Of a DNA stretch of 39,988 nt, positions 16,890 to 25,737 are shown piece by piece. Both the position numbers and the translations under genes were made by a program. The first letter of the stretch is position 1. Each line of letters starts with the position of its first letter. Source of the DNA: Chlamydiota bacterium (GTDB lineage Bacteria; Chlamydiota; Chlamydiia; Chlamydiales; JAJFMA01); assembly GCA_021772415.1 (NCBI GenBank), contig JAJFMA010000294.1:1-39988 (forward strand), written 5' to 3'. The notes beneath the pieces are model-generated. The model saw only the letters and a program-made list of their open reading frames with translations. It was not told the DNA's origin and ran no database searches.

Positions 16890-18311
16890 ATGGGAGTCCA
16901 GCAAGAGAATTTTGATGTTGCCGTCCTCGGTGGAGGCCCTGGCGGCTACCCAGCGGCCATCAAAGCCGCTCAAGCAGGCAAGCGCGTCGCGCTCATTGAA
17001 GCTGCCGAGCTAGGTGGAACCTGCTTAAATCGCGGCTGCATTCCCACTAAAGCTTTGATTGCCAATGGCGATGCGCTCAATAAAATTCGCGACGCAGAGG
17101 AATTTGGCATTGAAGTCAGCGACATCTCTTTTGACTTCAGTAAAATGGCCTCGCGTAAAGACCGCATCGTAGAGAAGGTCCGCAAAAGTTTAGAGCAGCT
17201 TGTCGCCTCGAACAAAATCAAACTCGTTCGCGGCTATGGCCGCTTCAGCTCTCCCCATGAAATCAAAGTTACTGGTGACGACAACGTCATCATTCGCGCC
17301 GAAAGCATCATCATCGCCACCGGCGCCGAGCCTCGCAACATGAAGCCCTTTCCTTTCGACTACAAACGCGTTCACAGTTCGACGTCGATGCTTGAATTGA
17401 CCACACTACCCAAATCACTAGTGATCGTCGGTGGAGGTGTCATTGGCAGCGAGTTCGCCTCACTCTACCAGGTGCTCGGGGTGGAAGTCATCGTCCTTGA
17501 AGCTCTACACAGCCTGCTTCCGATGGAGAGTGAAAGCGTCAGCAGAGTGCTCACCAAAGCATTTGTGGATAAAGGCATTCAGGTTGAAACCAGCGTTGCA
17601 GTAGAAAGAATCGATGTCACCGACGATGGCGTCGCCGTGCATTGTGGCGGAGAAAAAGTTTTTAACGCTGACATGGCTCTTGTTGCCATTGGCAGAACGC
17701 GCAACACCTCTGACATTGGACTGGAAGCCGCTGGAGTTGTGATCAAAGACGACGGAGAGATCCCCACAGATGTGCAAATGCGTACGAATGTCCCCCACAT
17801 CTACGCCATTGGTGATGTTACAGGCAACTGGTGGTTGGCGCATGTGGCCTCACACCAAGGCCTTGTCGCAGCACGTAATGCTATAGGGGAACCTTCACAG
17901 ATGCACTACAACGCCGTGCCTGCAGTCATCTTCACCGAGCCTGAAATTGGCACCGTAGGTCTAACTCTCGAGCAAGCTTTGGAGGAGGGATATCCTGCAA
18001 CAGTCGGCACCTTCCCCTTTGAATTCCTAGGTAAGTCTTTGGCGGCTGACGAAACAATAGGCTTTGCACAGCTGGTCACGGACCGCTCTACAGGCCAAAT
18101 TCTCGGGGCTCAAGTCGTCGGGTATGAGGCGGCAACACTTATCGCTGAGGTCGGCGTTGCCATCGCCAATGAGCTAACGATCGACTGTTTGACCGAAACC
18201 ATCCATGCCCACCCCACCATCGCCGAAGCGTGGCTGGAGGCAGCGATGATGGCTAACGAGACGCCACTGCACCTTCCCCCAAAACGTAAGAGACAGCGAA
18301 CCGGAGTGTAG
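16890..18311 (+). CDS. lpdA: Dihydrolipoamide dehydrogenase (E3)
   Basis: A 473-residue FAD enzyme that reoxidises dihydrolipoyl groups of 2-oxoacid dehydrogenase complexes or the glycine cleavage system, making NADH. FAD-binding GGGPGGYPAA (14-23) and the redox disulfide C45/C50 in GGTCLNRGCIPTKAL are visible. The NAD-binding VIVGGGVIGSEFA, and H441-P442 with E446 in AHPTIAEAW from the partner subunit, complete the active site. AAGGAG lies about 8 bases before the ATG. The tail PPKRKRQRTGV is unusually basic. lipA starts 2 bases after the stop; this pairing (CT557-CT558) is also found in Chlamydia and links enzyme and lipoyl cofactor. Confidence 0.95.
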   Translation: MGVQQENFDVAVLGGGPGGYPAAIKAAQAGKRVALIEAAELGGTCLNRGCIPTKALIANGDALNKIRDAEEFGIEVSDISFDFSKMASRKDRIVEKVRKSLEQLVASNKIKLVRGYGRFSSPHEIKVTGDDNVIIRAESIIIATGAEPRNMKPFPFDYKRVHSSTSMLELTTLPKSLVIVGGGVIGSEFASLYQVLGVEVIVLEALHSLLPMESESVSRVLTKAFVDKGIQVETSVAVERIDVTDDGVAVHCGGEKVFNADMALVAIGRTRNTSDIGLEAAGVVIKDDGEIPTDVQMRTNVPHIYAIGDVTGNWWLAHVASHQGLVAARNAIGEPSQMHYNAVPAVIFTEPEIGTVGLTLEQALEEGYPATVGTFPFEFLGKSLAADETIGFAQLVTDRSTGQILGAQVVGYEAATLIAEVGVAIANELTIDCLTETIHAHPTIAEAWLEAAMMANETPLHLPPKRKRQRTGV

Positions 18312-18313
18312 AC

Positions 18314-19300
18314 GTGCACACAATAGACAAGTTTGACACGAAACCCAAAGTACGTAAGCGTCTCAACCGCCTACCGGAGAACCCCGACACTTCGTGGAAA
18401 GGCAAAGCTGTAGGCCCAGGGCGTTTTCCAAGTTGGCTGCACCGCAAGCTACCTAAAGGCGGAAACCTCTTTGCTACGGACAAGCTAGTCCAGACGAAAC
18501 GCCTTAAAACGGTGTGCGAAGAGGCGCAATGCCCCAACTTACTAGAGTGCTACTCCCACAAGACGGCAACATTTTTGGTTATGGGCTACCAATGTACGCG
18601 CGCATGTGGTTTCTGCGATATCGACTTCTCCAAAGCACCACCTCCACTAGAATCCGACGAACCCCAACGTGTGGCGGAATCTGTCTTAGAACTAGGTCTC
18701 AAGCACGTCGTCATCACCATGGTCGCCCGCGATGATCTTGAAGACGGCGGCGCAGCGCACATTGCTGAAGTGGTGCGTACAGTGCGGGAACAAGTTCCAG
18801 GCACCACCCTCGAAGTGCTCACATCCGATTTTGCGGGCAACACCCATGCGTGGGACACAGTCTTGGATGCCAGCCCCGAGATCTTTAACTACAACATTGA
18901 AACTGTCCGAGCCCTCACCCCACGGGTACGCCATAAGGCTACCTATGACAGGACACTCACACTACTGCGTCACCTCAAAGCATCGGGAAAGCAAGATTTA
19001 ATCAAGTCAGGACTGATGGTTGGGCTTGGGGAGACCACAGAGCAGGTCCATGAAACACTGCGTGACCTCAAAGAAGCCGGTTGCAATATCGTCACGATGG
19101 GCCAATACCTGCAGCCGAACCGCCACAAATTGCGTGTGCAGAGCTTCGTCACCCCCGAACAATTTAAGGCCTACGAAGAGTACGGCTACTCTATAGGCAT
19201 CAAACACATGTACTGTGGCCCGTTTGTACGCTCCAGCTATAATGCTGGCCTTATTATCAAACGTGCCACCGGCGAAATCCAAACAATAGACAGCGCATAA
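18314..19300 (+). CDS. lipA: Lipoyl synthase (radical SAM)
   Basis: A 328-residue enzyme that inserts two sulfurs into the octanoyl group bound to lipoyl domains. The auxiliary cluster cysteines are C68, C73 and C79 (CEEAQCPNLLEC). The radical-SAM cluster is CTRACGFC (C94, C98, C101). The C-terminal RSSYNAG motif carries the family's conserved serine. The start is GTG at 18314, two bases after the lpdA stop, with CGGAG just upstream inside lpdA. The next gene's ATG overlaps its TAA by one base. Together they supply and use the lipoyl cofactor that LpdA recycles. Confidence 0.95.
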   Translation: MHTIDKFDTKPKVRKRLNRLPENPDTSWKGKAVGPGRFPSWLHRKLPKGGNLFATDKLVQTKRLKTVCEEAQCPNLLECYSHKTATFLVMGYQCTRACGFCDIDFSKAPPPLESDEPQRVAESVLELGLKHVVITMVARDDLEDGGAAHIAEVVRTVREQVPGTTLEVLTSDFAGNTHAWDTVLDASPEIFNYNIETVRALTPRVRHKATYDRTLTLLRHLKASGKQDLIKSGLMVGLGETTEQVHETLRDLKEAGCNIVTMGQYLQPNRHKLRVQSFVTPEQFKAYEEYGYSIGIKHMYCGPFVRSSYNAGLIIKRATGEIQTIDSA

Positions 19301-20283
19301 TGAGTTCAGATCACAAGACTTTTGAAGATCTCCTAGGCGAGATCTTCCGCGAAGACAAACCCGATGCTTTCGACGAACTTGCCGAAACAGGCATCCCTCT
19401 CGATGACACCGACAGCCAACTCCTTCTGATGCATCGCGACGCACATTTTGGCGGCAGCTTTAGCGCGATGGGGCAGTACTACCAAAATGAAGGTATCGGC
19501 GCATTAGCAGATTTTCATCTCGAGGACATCGAACGGCTCGCAGCTCTGGAAGCTGCGGCTGGTCAAGACCTTGCCACGGTACTGTTCACAGAAACTTGCC
19601 TTGAAGTCGTGGAAAAAGCGCGCCAAGCCTACGCCACACTTCGTGAAGTGTATGACAGCGATCTTCCCGACGACAGCCCCACAAGACTCATCGCCGATTT
19701 AATTCTGTCGGAACAAGAAGAGCCCGAAGAGGAAATTCAAGCCATTATAGCAAAAGGATCTACGATGATCCCATTGCTGATGCGTGTCCTTGAGGAACCC
19801 GACTTCCATGACGCCCTTGCGCCTGGCTATGGTTACGCACCCATACGTGCTGTCGTCTGTTTGGGAAGACTCGTAGATAAAAGCGCCATTGTCCCGCTTT
19901 TTGAAGCCCTTGGGCATGCTCACTACATGCTCGAGGATCATATCTACCAAGCCTTTACGACAATAGGTGCTCCCGCCAAGGAATTCCTCCTTAAAGTGAT
20001 GCAACAAGAACCCGTCACGCAAGATAATGTTCGCGCTCTTGCAGCATTAATCGAATTCTCCCCCGACCACGAGGTCGCTAAGGCATGCCTATCTGCCCTC
20101 CAAGGCCGCCCAGTGATGCCAAATACCCACACTGTCTCTCTATTTCTTATCCTTGGGTGTGAAGGCTTAAAAGCGCAGCAAGACCGCGATACATTTCGCG
20201 TCCTAGTCGAAGGCATGGATATCCCAGATATCTTCAGGGAAGACATCGCCCTAATATTCCGTCAATGGGACAAAGGAGAGTAG
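19300..20283 (+). CDS. HEAT-like repeat protein between lipA and the sct operon
   Basis: A 327-residue acidic cytoplasmic protein with no signal or membrane segment. The N-terminal third is helical and Asp/Glu-rich. The middle (about 150-270) has helix pairs such as GYAPIRAVVCLGRLVDKSAIVPLFEAL and EDHIYQAFTTIGAPAKEFLLKVM, which read like HEAT-type repeats used for protein contacts (a segment is quoted only to show the pattern). Its ATG overlaps the lipA stop (TAATG), so it is translationally coupled to lipA. In Chlamydia the sct genes follow lipA, and here this gene and a 563-base gap intervene. A specific role is not known to me. Confidence 0.75.
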   Translation: MSSDHKTFEDLLGEIFREDKPDAFDELAETGIPLDDTDSQLLLMHRDAHFGGSFSAMGQYYQNEGIGALADFHLEDIERLAALEAAAGQDLATVLFTETCLEVVEKARQAYATLREVYDSDLPDDSPTRLIADLILSEQEEPEEEIQAIIAKGSTMIPLLMRVLEEPDFHDALAPGYGYAPIRAVVCLGRLVDKSAIVPLFEALGHAHYMLEDHIYQAFTTIGAPAKEFLLKVMQQEPVTQDNVRALAALIEFSPDHEVAKACLSALQGRPVMPNTHTVSLFLILGCEGLKAQQDRDTFRVLVEGMDIPDIFREDIALIFRQWDKGE

Positions 20284-20388
20284 ATATTCTGACGAGCTCC
20301 CTTATCGCGATAAGCTGCCCTCATACCTATTATCAAGAAAGCAGAAGATAAACCACCGAGACTCTTGCTGTTAACGGTATAAGAATTC

Positions 20389-20517
20389 ACCACCGAGCCC
20401 ACAGAGATCACAGAGCGGCTTCTCTCTCAGACACACACTCGCTGCCAAACCTTGGATCACTTTTGATCTACGCCAGCCAACGCGTCCCTCCTCTGTGATC
20501 TCTGTGGGCTCGGCGGT
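20389..20517. repeat. Long inverted repeat built from periodic words
   Basis: Arms 20389-20415 and 20491-20517 pair at 26 of 27 positions and are made of the words CACAGAG and GATCACAGAG with a CACCGAGCCC end. The loop is 75 bases. It sits in the 563-base gene-free stretch 20284-20846 between the HEAT-like gene and sctJ. The rest of that gap holds a partial arm copy (ACCACCGAG at about 20352) and, near 20802, a TATAGT that could be a -10 box for the sct operon. No gene is seen. Confidence 0.85.
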
Positions 20518-20846
20518 AATTTTTAAACTGCCCCCATACGACGACTTGTTTCGTCATACTCGAGGGAAGCCCCGTATTCTAGCTTACGCTAGCAAATCAG
20601 GCAGAGGCAGCACGGATAGGCTCTATAATGGTTTTCTTTGATAATCAACATCATATGAAAGGTTTCCAAGGAAATGAACCTCTTACCGCCAGCCCTCCCA
20701 CTTACGTGGTAGTGAACAGCTGAATTTCAAGGGATTGTGTGGGTTGAAAAAAGACAAATATGCTACCTTGGGAGCTACTAACTATTATTAGCCAAGTCGA
20801 GTATAGTCCGGTGATCAGTCAAACTAAGACATTAGGAAAACCGCTC

Positions 20847-21851
20847 ATGTTATTGCGCCTAGCGACCACCATGGTGACGTTCACCTTCATGGCCTTGCTA
20901 CTCACAGGGTGCGACCAACAGGAAATCATCGCCCACGACCTACACGAACGCGAAGCCAACGAAATCCTCGTTTTCCTCTCGGGAAAAGGCATTGAAGCAA
21001 CCAAAATCAAAGCCGAAAGCGGCGGTGGCGGCGGTGGCGGCGGTGCCGCTAAATGGAACATCGCTGTCTCCGGAATGCGTAAGCGCGAAGCGATGGCTAT
21101 CTTAAGTGAAGCAGGCCTCCCCCGACGCGCGCAGCAGGGCCTGCTAGATATCTTCAAAGACTCCGGCCTAGTGCCGTCGGAGCTACAAGAACAAATCAAA
21201 TACCAGAGCGGCTTGGCAGAAGAAATTGCCAGCACCATCCGCAATATCGACGGTGTCATCGACGCAGCAGTAAAACTCTCTTTCCCCAAGGACGACCCGC
21301 TAAATCCTCAGGCGGAAAAAGGTATTGTCACAGCCTCCGTGTACGTCAAGCACACAGGTATCCTTAACGACCCCAATAGCCACCTAATACCTAAAATTCG
21401 CCACTGGGTTGCGGGATCTGTCCCCGATCTCGAATACGACCACGTCACCGTTGTCCCCGACTTAGCACGCTACCGATCTCTTGTCACCCAACCTACTGAC
21501 GAAGACTTCAAAAGTGGTGACAAACCGCTAGTATCCATTTGGACTGTCATTCTTGCTAAAGAATCCGTCACAACCTTCCGCATCATTTTCTTTTCGTTCG
21601 TTGTCAGCCTCCTGATACTTGTGGCTTTGCTGGCATGGATTCTATGGAAAATCATGCCCGTCATGGCCTCGTATGGCGGCGTAATGTCCCTGCTCTCCTT
21701 CGGCCCTCTTCAGCCAAGCTCTGAAGCCGTTTCTAGTGAGACTGAGGGCAAAGAGAAAGAAAAGAAAAAAAAGAAAGGTGACAAGGAAGACGACGAGGAC
21801 GACGAGGACGAAGAAGAGGACGAGGACGACGACGAGGACGACGAAGAGTAA
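20847..21851 (+). CDS. sctJ: Type III secretion inner-membrane ring lipoprotein SctJ
   Basis: A 334-residue YscJ/FliF-family protein that forms the inner membrane ring of the injectisome. The ATG at 20847 has TAGGAAAA about 9 bases upstream. It gives a lipoprotein signal ending LLTGC with C22, whereas the longer frame from 20760 adds 29 unrelated residues. The ring-building domains follow (HEREANEILVFLSGKGI, AGLPRRAQQGLLDIFKDSG, EIASTIRNIDGVIDAAVKLS). A single membrane helix at about 244-270 precedes a Lys-rich then nearly all Asp/Glu tail (about 300-334). A run of eight glycines lies in the linker between the first two structured parts. First gene of the sct operon; matches CT559. Confidence 0.93.
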   Translation: MLLRLATTMVTFTFMALLLTGCDQQEIIAHDLHEREANEILVFLSGKGIEATKIKAESGGGGGGGGAAKWNIAVSGMRKREAMAILSEAGLPRRAQQGLLDIFKDSGLVPSELQEQIKYQSGLAEEIASTIRNIDGVIDAAVKLSFPKDDPLNPQAEKGIVTASVYVKHTGILNDPNSHLIPKIRHWVAGSVPDLEYDHVTVVPDLARYRSLVTQPTDEDFKSGDKPLVSIWTVILAKESVTTFRIIFFSFVVSLLILVALLAWILWKIMPVMASYGGVMSLLSFGPLQPSSEAVSSETEGKEKEKKKKKGDKEDDEDDEDEEEDEDDDEDDEE

Positions 21852-21857
21852 AAGCCT

Positions 21858-22718
21858 ATGAAGCAAAAGGCTTGGATCATGCTGCGGGTGCTCATCAACC
21901 GCTACTACGGTGGATTAAGCGAAGAGCTGCGCCCAGCGCTGCCGAAAAAATTTACCAAAGAGCTCAAACGTTGCGACGTCCGTAGTGACGATGCCTCTCG
22001 TGCTCTAGCCCAGCCCGCAGACCGCCTCAAACGTGTTCACTATTCATGGCTTAAGGGCTATCTGGAGAAGATGCCCGAGGAACTACGCATGCCTACGATA
22101 GCTTCTCTACCTAGAGAACAGGCCCGTGGCATCTGCCGCATCCTAGGGTGCGCGGTACCCAAGAGGCAGCCATCGCCTCCTATGGCGCAGTACCTGTTAC
22201 AGCATCTATATAGCCAGATTAATCAAGGTGAAAGGCTCCCTGCACGTTACCTGCCCCACTCTTACCTCAACCGCCTTGGGGACTACTCAAAAGAGGAGTT
22301 AGTGCGACTGGCAAGCCTCTTAGGCCTACGTGACCTTGTCGCGGAGATGCGACATATCGTGAAGAAGACGAATCAAGAAGCTCTCCTGCGCTGCCTCGAC
22401 GACGAAGAGCGACAGTTTTTTAATTTCTATATGTACAAAGAACGAGTGAAGCTCTCGGTTCCACGTCTACAACTTGAACATTGGGATGGGAATTGCCGCA
22501 ACTTAAAGCTAAAGCTGCAGAGAAGAGGTCTTGGTCGCCTTGGCAAAGCTCTATCGGGACAAGATAAAACATTGCTATGGTATATCGAACATGCCCTAGA
22601 TACCGGTAGAGCCAAGATTGTGACGAATAACTGTGAAAAAGACCCTATCCCAAATGTCACCCCCCAGCTGCTTAGGCAAGTTGTGGGTATCATGAACTAT
22701 TTTGAAAAGCAGTCGTAA
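21858..22718 (+). CDS. Type III secretion SctK-like protein
   Basis: A 286-residue, basic, helical protein (MKQKAWIMLRVLINRYYGGL...) with no membrane segment. It begins 6 bases after sctJ and ends 3 bases before sctL. A protein of like size sits at the same place in Chlamydia (CT560). Its position between SctJ and SctL, and the known operon plan of other systems, suggest the SctK/YscK/OrgA sorting-platform adaptor that links SctQ to the inner ring. Sequence similarity to those is too low for me to see, so the assignment rests on position. Confidence 0.75.
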   Translation: MKQKAWIMLRVLINRYYGGLSEELRPALPKKFTKELKRCDVRSDDASRALAQPADRLKRVHYSWLKGYLEKMPEELRMPTIASLPREQARGICRILGCAVPKRQPSPPMAQYLLQHLYSQINQGERLPARYLPHSYLNRLGDYSKEELVRLASLLGLRDLVAEMRHIVKKTNQEALLRCLDDEERQFFNFYMYKERVKLSVPRLQLEHWDGNCRNLKLKLQRRGLGRLGKALSGQDKTLLWYIEHALDTGRAKIVTNNCEKDPIPNVTPQLLRQVVGIMNYFEKQS

Positions 22719-22721
22719 ATT

Positions 22722-23363
22722 GTGACGAGTAAACGCTATTTTTCCCTTATTTCCGGAGCAGGTGTGCACGCGGCCCCTGGGGCTAAGATCATCCCTGCCG
22801 ACGTTTTCTCCAAAGCTGTGTCAGCCCAGGAGCTTCTGGATCAAGTGACCCAGGAGTGTGATGGCTATAAACAGCAAATTGCCTCCGAATGCGAGAAGCT
22901 CAAAGAACAGGCGCAGCAAGAAGGTTTTCAGGAGGGCTACGCCCAGTGGACCGAACACCTGGCGGAGCTCGAGCGCGAAATCGCCAACGTAAATGCTGCA
23001 ACGGAAAGAATGATCATTCCTGTGGCTTTGAAAGCCGCCCGCAAAATCGTGGGGCGTGAGATTGAGCTCTCAGAAAATGCCATCGTCGATATCGTCGCCA
23101 GTAAGCTAAAAGCAGTATCGCAAGCGAAACAAATCATCATCTACGTAAGTCCTGAAGAACTCGAGAAGCTAGAGTCGCACCGCAAAGACCTAGCAACCGT
23201 ATTTGAAAAGCTAGAGTCACTTTCTATCCGTCCTAACGAAGACCTAGGGGTAGGTAGCTGCATCATAGAAACCGAAACAGGTATCATTAATGCACAGTTG
23301 GAGAAGCAGTGGGAAATCCTAGAACACGCTTTCCAATCACTAATGTCTGAACAGACGCAATGA
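22722..23363 (+). CDS. sctL: Type III secretion ATPase regulator SctL
   Basis: A 213-residue YscL/FliH-like stator that connects the SctN ATPase to the sorting platform. An N-terminal region is followed by a coiled coil rich in Glu/Gln (about 40-90: EKLKEQAQQEGFQEGYAQW). The conserved C-terminal domain carries AARKIVGREIELSE and RPNEDLGVGSCIIETETG. The last is the usual D-x-x-x-GxCxIET signature of the family. The start is GTG at 22722, 3 bases after the SctK-like gene. The stop overlaps an ATG of the sctR frame by 4 bases (ATGA). Corresponds to CT561. Confidence 0.92.
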   Translation: MTSKRYFSLISGAGVHAAPGAKIIPADVFSKAVSAQELLDQVTQECDGYKQQIASECEKLKEQAQQEGFQEGYAQWTEHLAELEREIANVNAATERMIIPVALKAARKIVGREIELSENAIVDIVASKLKAVSQAKQIIIYVSPEELEKLESHRKDLATVFEKLESLSIRPNEDLGVGSCIIETETGIINAQLEKQWEILEHAFQSLMSEQTQ

Positions 23364-23371
23364 GGGGTTTC

Positions 23372-24244
23372 ATGCTTCGCCAACAGCTCTTATCGATGCG
23401 CTTTGTCCTCCGGCTAATCGCCGCCCTACTGCTCTTTTGTGCTACACCAGAGTCTCTGATGGCCCAGAGCGCAAAAAAAGACAAAGCGAATGAAGAGGTC
23501 GAACAAGGTCTCGTACGCCGCACAGACCCCACTGGCGGAGAGATTTTAGAGCACGAACCCTTTGAGACTTTCAAAAGGCCCTCGCTTATTACACAGGCCA
23601 TTAGCCTATCGCTGCTAGCGCTCCTGCCTTTCATCATCATGCTTTTGACATCGTTCCTAAAAATCGTCGTGGTGCTTTCGCTCTTGCGAAGTGCCTTAGG
23701 TGTGCAGCAAGCGCCGCCGAACCAGATCATCAACGGCGTGGCATTCATGTTGAGTATCTACATCATGTATCCGACAGCCCTAGATATGTACGAAGCAGGA
23801 CAGGCGGCAGTGACGCAACGAACGACTCCTGACACCCTTTTCTCGACAGAATCCTCCGAGTACGTCCTTGAAGTCGCCACAGAAACACGCGAGCCGCTAC
23901 GCCAGTTTCTTAAGCGCAACTCGCTGGTCAAACACCAGGTGCTTTTCTACCGCATGGCCTACCGGGTGCTACCTGAAATTCACCGCCCCGACCTCACCCC
24001 TGACGACTTCATCATCATGGTTCCCGCATACATCACGGGACAGCTCAAAGATGCCTTTGAGATTGGGGTACTGATCTATATTCCATTTTTCGTCATCGAC
24101 CTTGTGACTTCGAACATTCTCCTCGCCATGGGTATGATGATGCTTTCGCCTGTAACCATCTCGATGCCGCTGAAACTATTTCTGCTTGTGATGCTCGATG
24201 GATGGACTTTACTTATTGAAGGACTGGTGCTTACGTTCCGTTAA
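23372..24244 (+). CDS. sctR: Type III secretion export apparatus protein SctR
   Basis: A 290-residue YscR/FliP-family membrane protein of the export gate. An N-terminal signal-like helix (RFVLRLIAALLLFCA) and a charged stretch precede the conserved part. This part has LPFIIMLLTSFLKIVVVLSL, then ALGVQQAPPNQIINGVA, and later FVIDLVTSNILLAMGMMM. The ATG at 23372 is chosen because GAGGGG lies 4 bases upstream. An ATG at 23360, in frame and overlapping the sctL stop, is also possible and would give 294 residues through coupling. sctS follows after 11 bases. Corresponds to CT562. Confidence 0.94.
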   Translation: MLRQQLLSMRFVLRLIAALLLFCATPESLMAQSAKKDKANEEVEQGLVRRTDPTGGEILEHEPFETFKRPSLITQAISLSLLALLPFIIMLLTSFLKIVVVLSLLRSALGVQQAPPNQIINGVAFMLSIYIMYPTALDMYEAGQAAVTQRTTPDTLFSTESSEYVLEVATETREPLRQFLKRNSLVKHQVLFYRMAYRVLPEIHRPDLTPDDFIIMVPAYITGQLKDAFEIGVLIYIPFFVIDLVTSNILLAMGMMMLSPVTISMPLKLFLLVMLDGWTLLIEGLVLTFR

Positions 24245-24255
24245 AAGGAGAACGC

Positions 24256-24534
24256 ATGTTTCAAACTCACGTTGTACAGCTCGCCTACCAGGGCCTGTTG
24301 CTTATCCTGATTTTGTCGGCACCCCCGATCCTAATCAGTATGTTCTTCGGTATCGTCGTCGCCATCTTTCAGGCGGCAACACAGATCCAGGAGCAGACTC
24401 TGTCGTTCACCGTGAAACTTGTCGCTGTGACGCTAACCCTAATGTTCTTAGGGGGATGGCTGGGGGCCCAGATCATGAGCCTTGCAACAAACGTCTTTAA
24501 GAACTTCCCTGCGTGGAGTATGGCGGGAGGGTGA
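24256..24534 (+). CDS. sctS: Type III secretion export apparatus protein SctS
   Basis: A 92-residue YscS/FliQ-family protein with two membrane helices (about 14-36 and 49-72) and the conserved loop AIFQAATQIQEQTLSF. It forms the export gate together with SctR and SctT. AAAAGGAGA lies about 5 bases before the ATG. Length is as in the family. sctT begins one base after its stop. Corresponds to CT563. Confidence 0.95.
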   Translation: MFQTHVVQLAYQGLLLILILSAPPILISMFFGIVVAIFQAATQIQEQTLSFTVKLVAVTLTLMFLGGWLGAQIMSLATNVFKNFPAWSMAGG

Positions 24535-24535
24535 C

Positions 24536-25393
24536 ATGGATCCTTCACTCCCCAACACCTACTTAGATCTCTACTTAAACGGAGATTTTGCCAACAACTC
24601 GCCACAGGCACTGCTCTCGCTTATGTTTTTGGCGTTGGGGCGGCTTCTACCTATCATCGCCCTGTCCCCATTCTTCGGTGCCCGCGTGCTCCCTCACCCC
24701 GTAAAAGTCACGTTCGCCATTTCGTTGTACGTGATCTTTCTTCCGCAGCTACTCGCGACAACGGAGACACCAATTACCTTCAACTTGTTCATGATTTTCA
24801 TCATGATCAAAGAGATCTTCATTGGGCTTTGCCTAGGCTATCTTATCAGCATCCCCTTCACCGTCGTGCAAAACGTCGGGATGATCATCGACCACCAGCG
24901 CGGTGGCGCTAGCCTTATGGTCAACGACCCCACAGTGCAAAACCAGTCGTCACCACTAGGTACACTGTTTAATATGATGCTCATCTACATGTTCTTTCTA
25001 ATGGATGGACCCTGGCATTTTCTTGAAGCCATCCGCAAATCCTACGAGCTGATACCCCCAGACCGCTTTCTAGCCAAAGAGTTTTTTAGCTTAGAATCTC
25101 CCTTCTGGCAGCTGCAGTTCGAGCTATTCAACAAGATGATGGTCCTGTCCGTGCAGCTAGCAGGTCCAGGACTGATTACGATTTTGATGACCGACGTCTT
25201 CCTCGGTATCACCAACCGCCTCGCACCTCAGGTGCAAATCACCTTCTTGGGCTTGCCACTAAAGTCCTTGCTGGCTCTGATGGTCATCACCATCGGTCTG
25301 AAGCTATTTACGCAGCAAGTTGTCATCGAAACCTACGCGTGGCTGCAAATGATCAAAAAAGCCGTAGGATGGCTAACTTTTGGCATGTACTAG
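24536..25393 (+). CDS. sctT: Type III secretion export apparatus protein SctT
   Basis: A 285-residue YscT/FliR-family membrane protein with about six helices. Family text includes RLLPIIALSPFFGARVLPHPVK, IKEIFIGLCLGYLIS and IIDHQRGGASLMVNDP (short segments of it). The ATG at 24536 is preceded by GGGAGGG and lies one base after sctS. A longer frame from 24482 would overlap sctS and lacks family support. It ends the sct run. No SctU, ATPase or needle genes are in the window, as in Chlamydia where those lie elsewhere. Corresponds to CT564. Confidence 0.95.
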   Translation: MDPSLPNTYLDLYLNGDFANNSPQALLSLMFLALGRLLPIIALSPFFGARVLPHPVKVTFAISLYVIFLPQLLATTETPITFNLFMIFIMIKEIFIGLCLGYLISIPFTVVQNVGMIIDHQRGGASLMVNDPTVQNQSSPLGTLFNMMLIYMFFLMDGPWHFLEAIRKSYELIPPDRFLAKEFFSLESPFWQLQFELFNKMMVLSVQLAGPGLITILMTDVFLGITNRLAPQVQITFLGLPLKSLLALMVITIGLKLFTQQVVIETYAWLQMIKKAVGWLTFGMY

Positions 25394-25447
25394 ATACTAA
25401 GCGGCTCTAGTGGCGAAGCTCCGTTAACCCTCATTGTCTGTAAGTTC

Positions 25448-25674
25448 CGAAGAAACCATGGAGGCCATGGAGGGAAGATCATGGAGAACATGGAGGAACG
25501 TTTCCTTTCCTTTGCGCACTGAGGCTACTTTCCTGTTTGTCCTGCTCTTCCTGGTATCTTGCCTTTTTGTTTGCAGGGAAACCAGGAGAAACAGGAAATA
25601 CAGGACAGAAGAACTCGCTGGAAGAACTTCTCCATGTCCTTCTTCCTACCTCCATGGCCTCCATGGTTTCTTTG
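25448..25674. repeat. Long inverted repeat of CATGGAG and CAGGA words
   Basis: Outer arms 25448-25473 and 25649-25674 pair at 25 of 26 positions (ACCATGGAGGCCATGGAGG core). Inner arms 25529-25555 and 25581-25608 pair less exactly and use words like TCCTGTTTGTCCTG. The element fills most of the 401-base gap 25394-25794 between sctT and the next gene. Frames that cross it are by-products of the repeat. It may also serve to end the sct transcript. Confidence 0.85.
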
Positions 25675-25737
25675 AATCGGAAGACGCCGAAGATCGCACA
25701 CAACTGAAAATGAAAATAATAGCGCAGAATAGATTAA

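Noticed and set aside
21710-21898. Minus-strand frame with a long serine run
   Set aside because: It is the complement of the GACGA repeats encoding the acidic tail of sctJ and has no start signal of its own.
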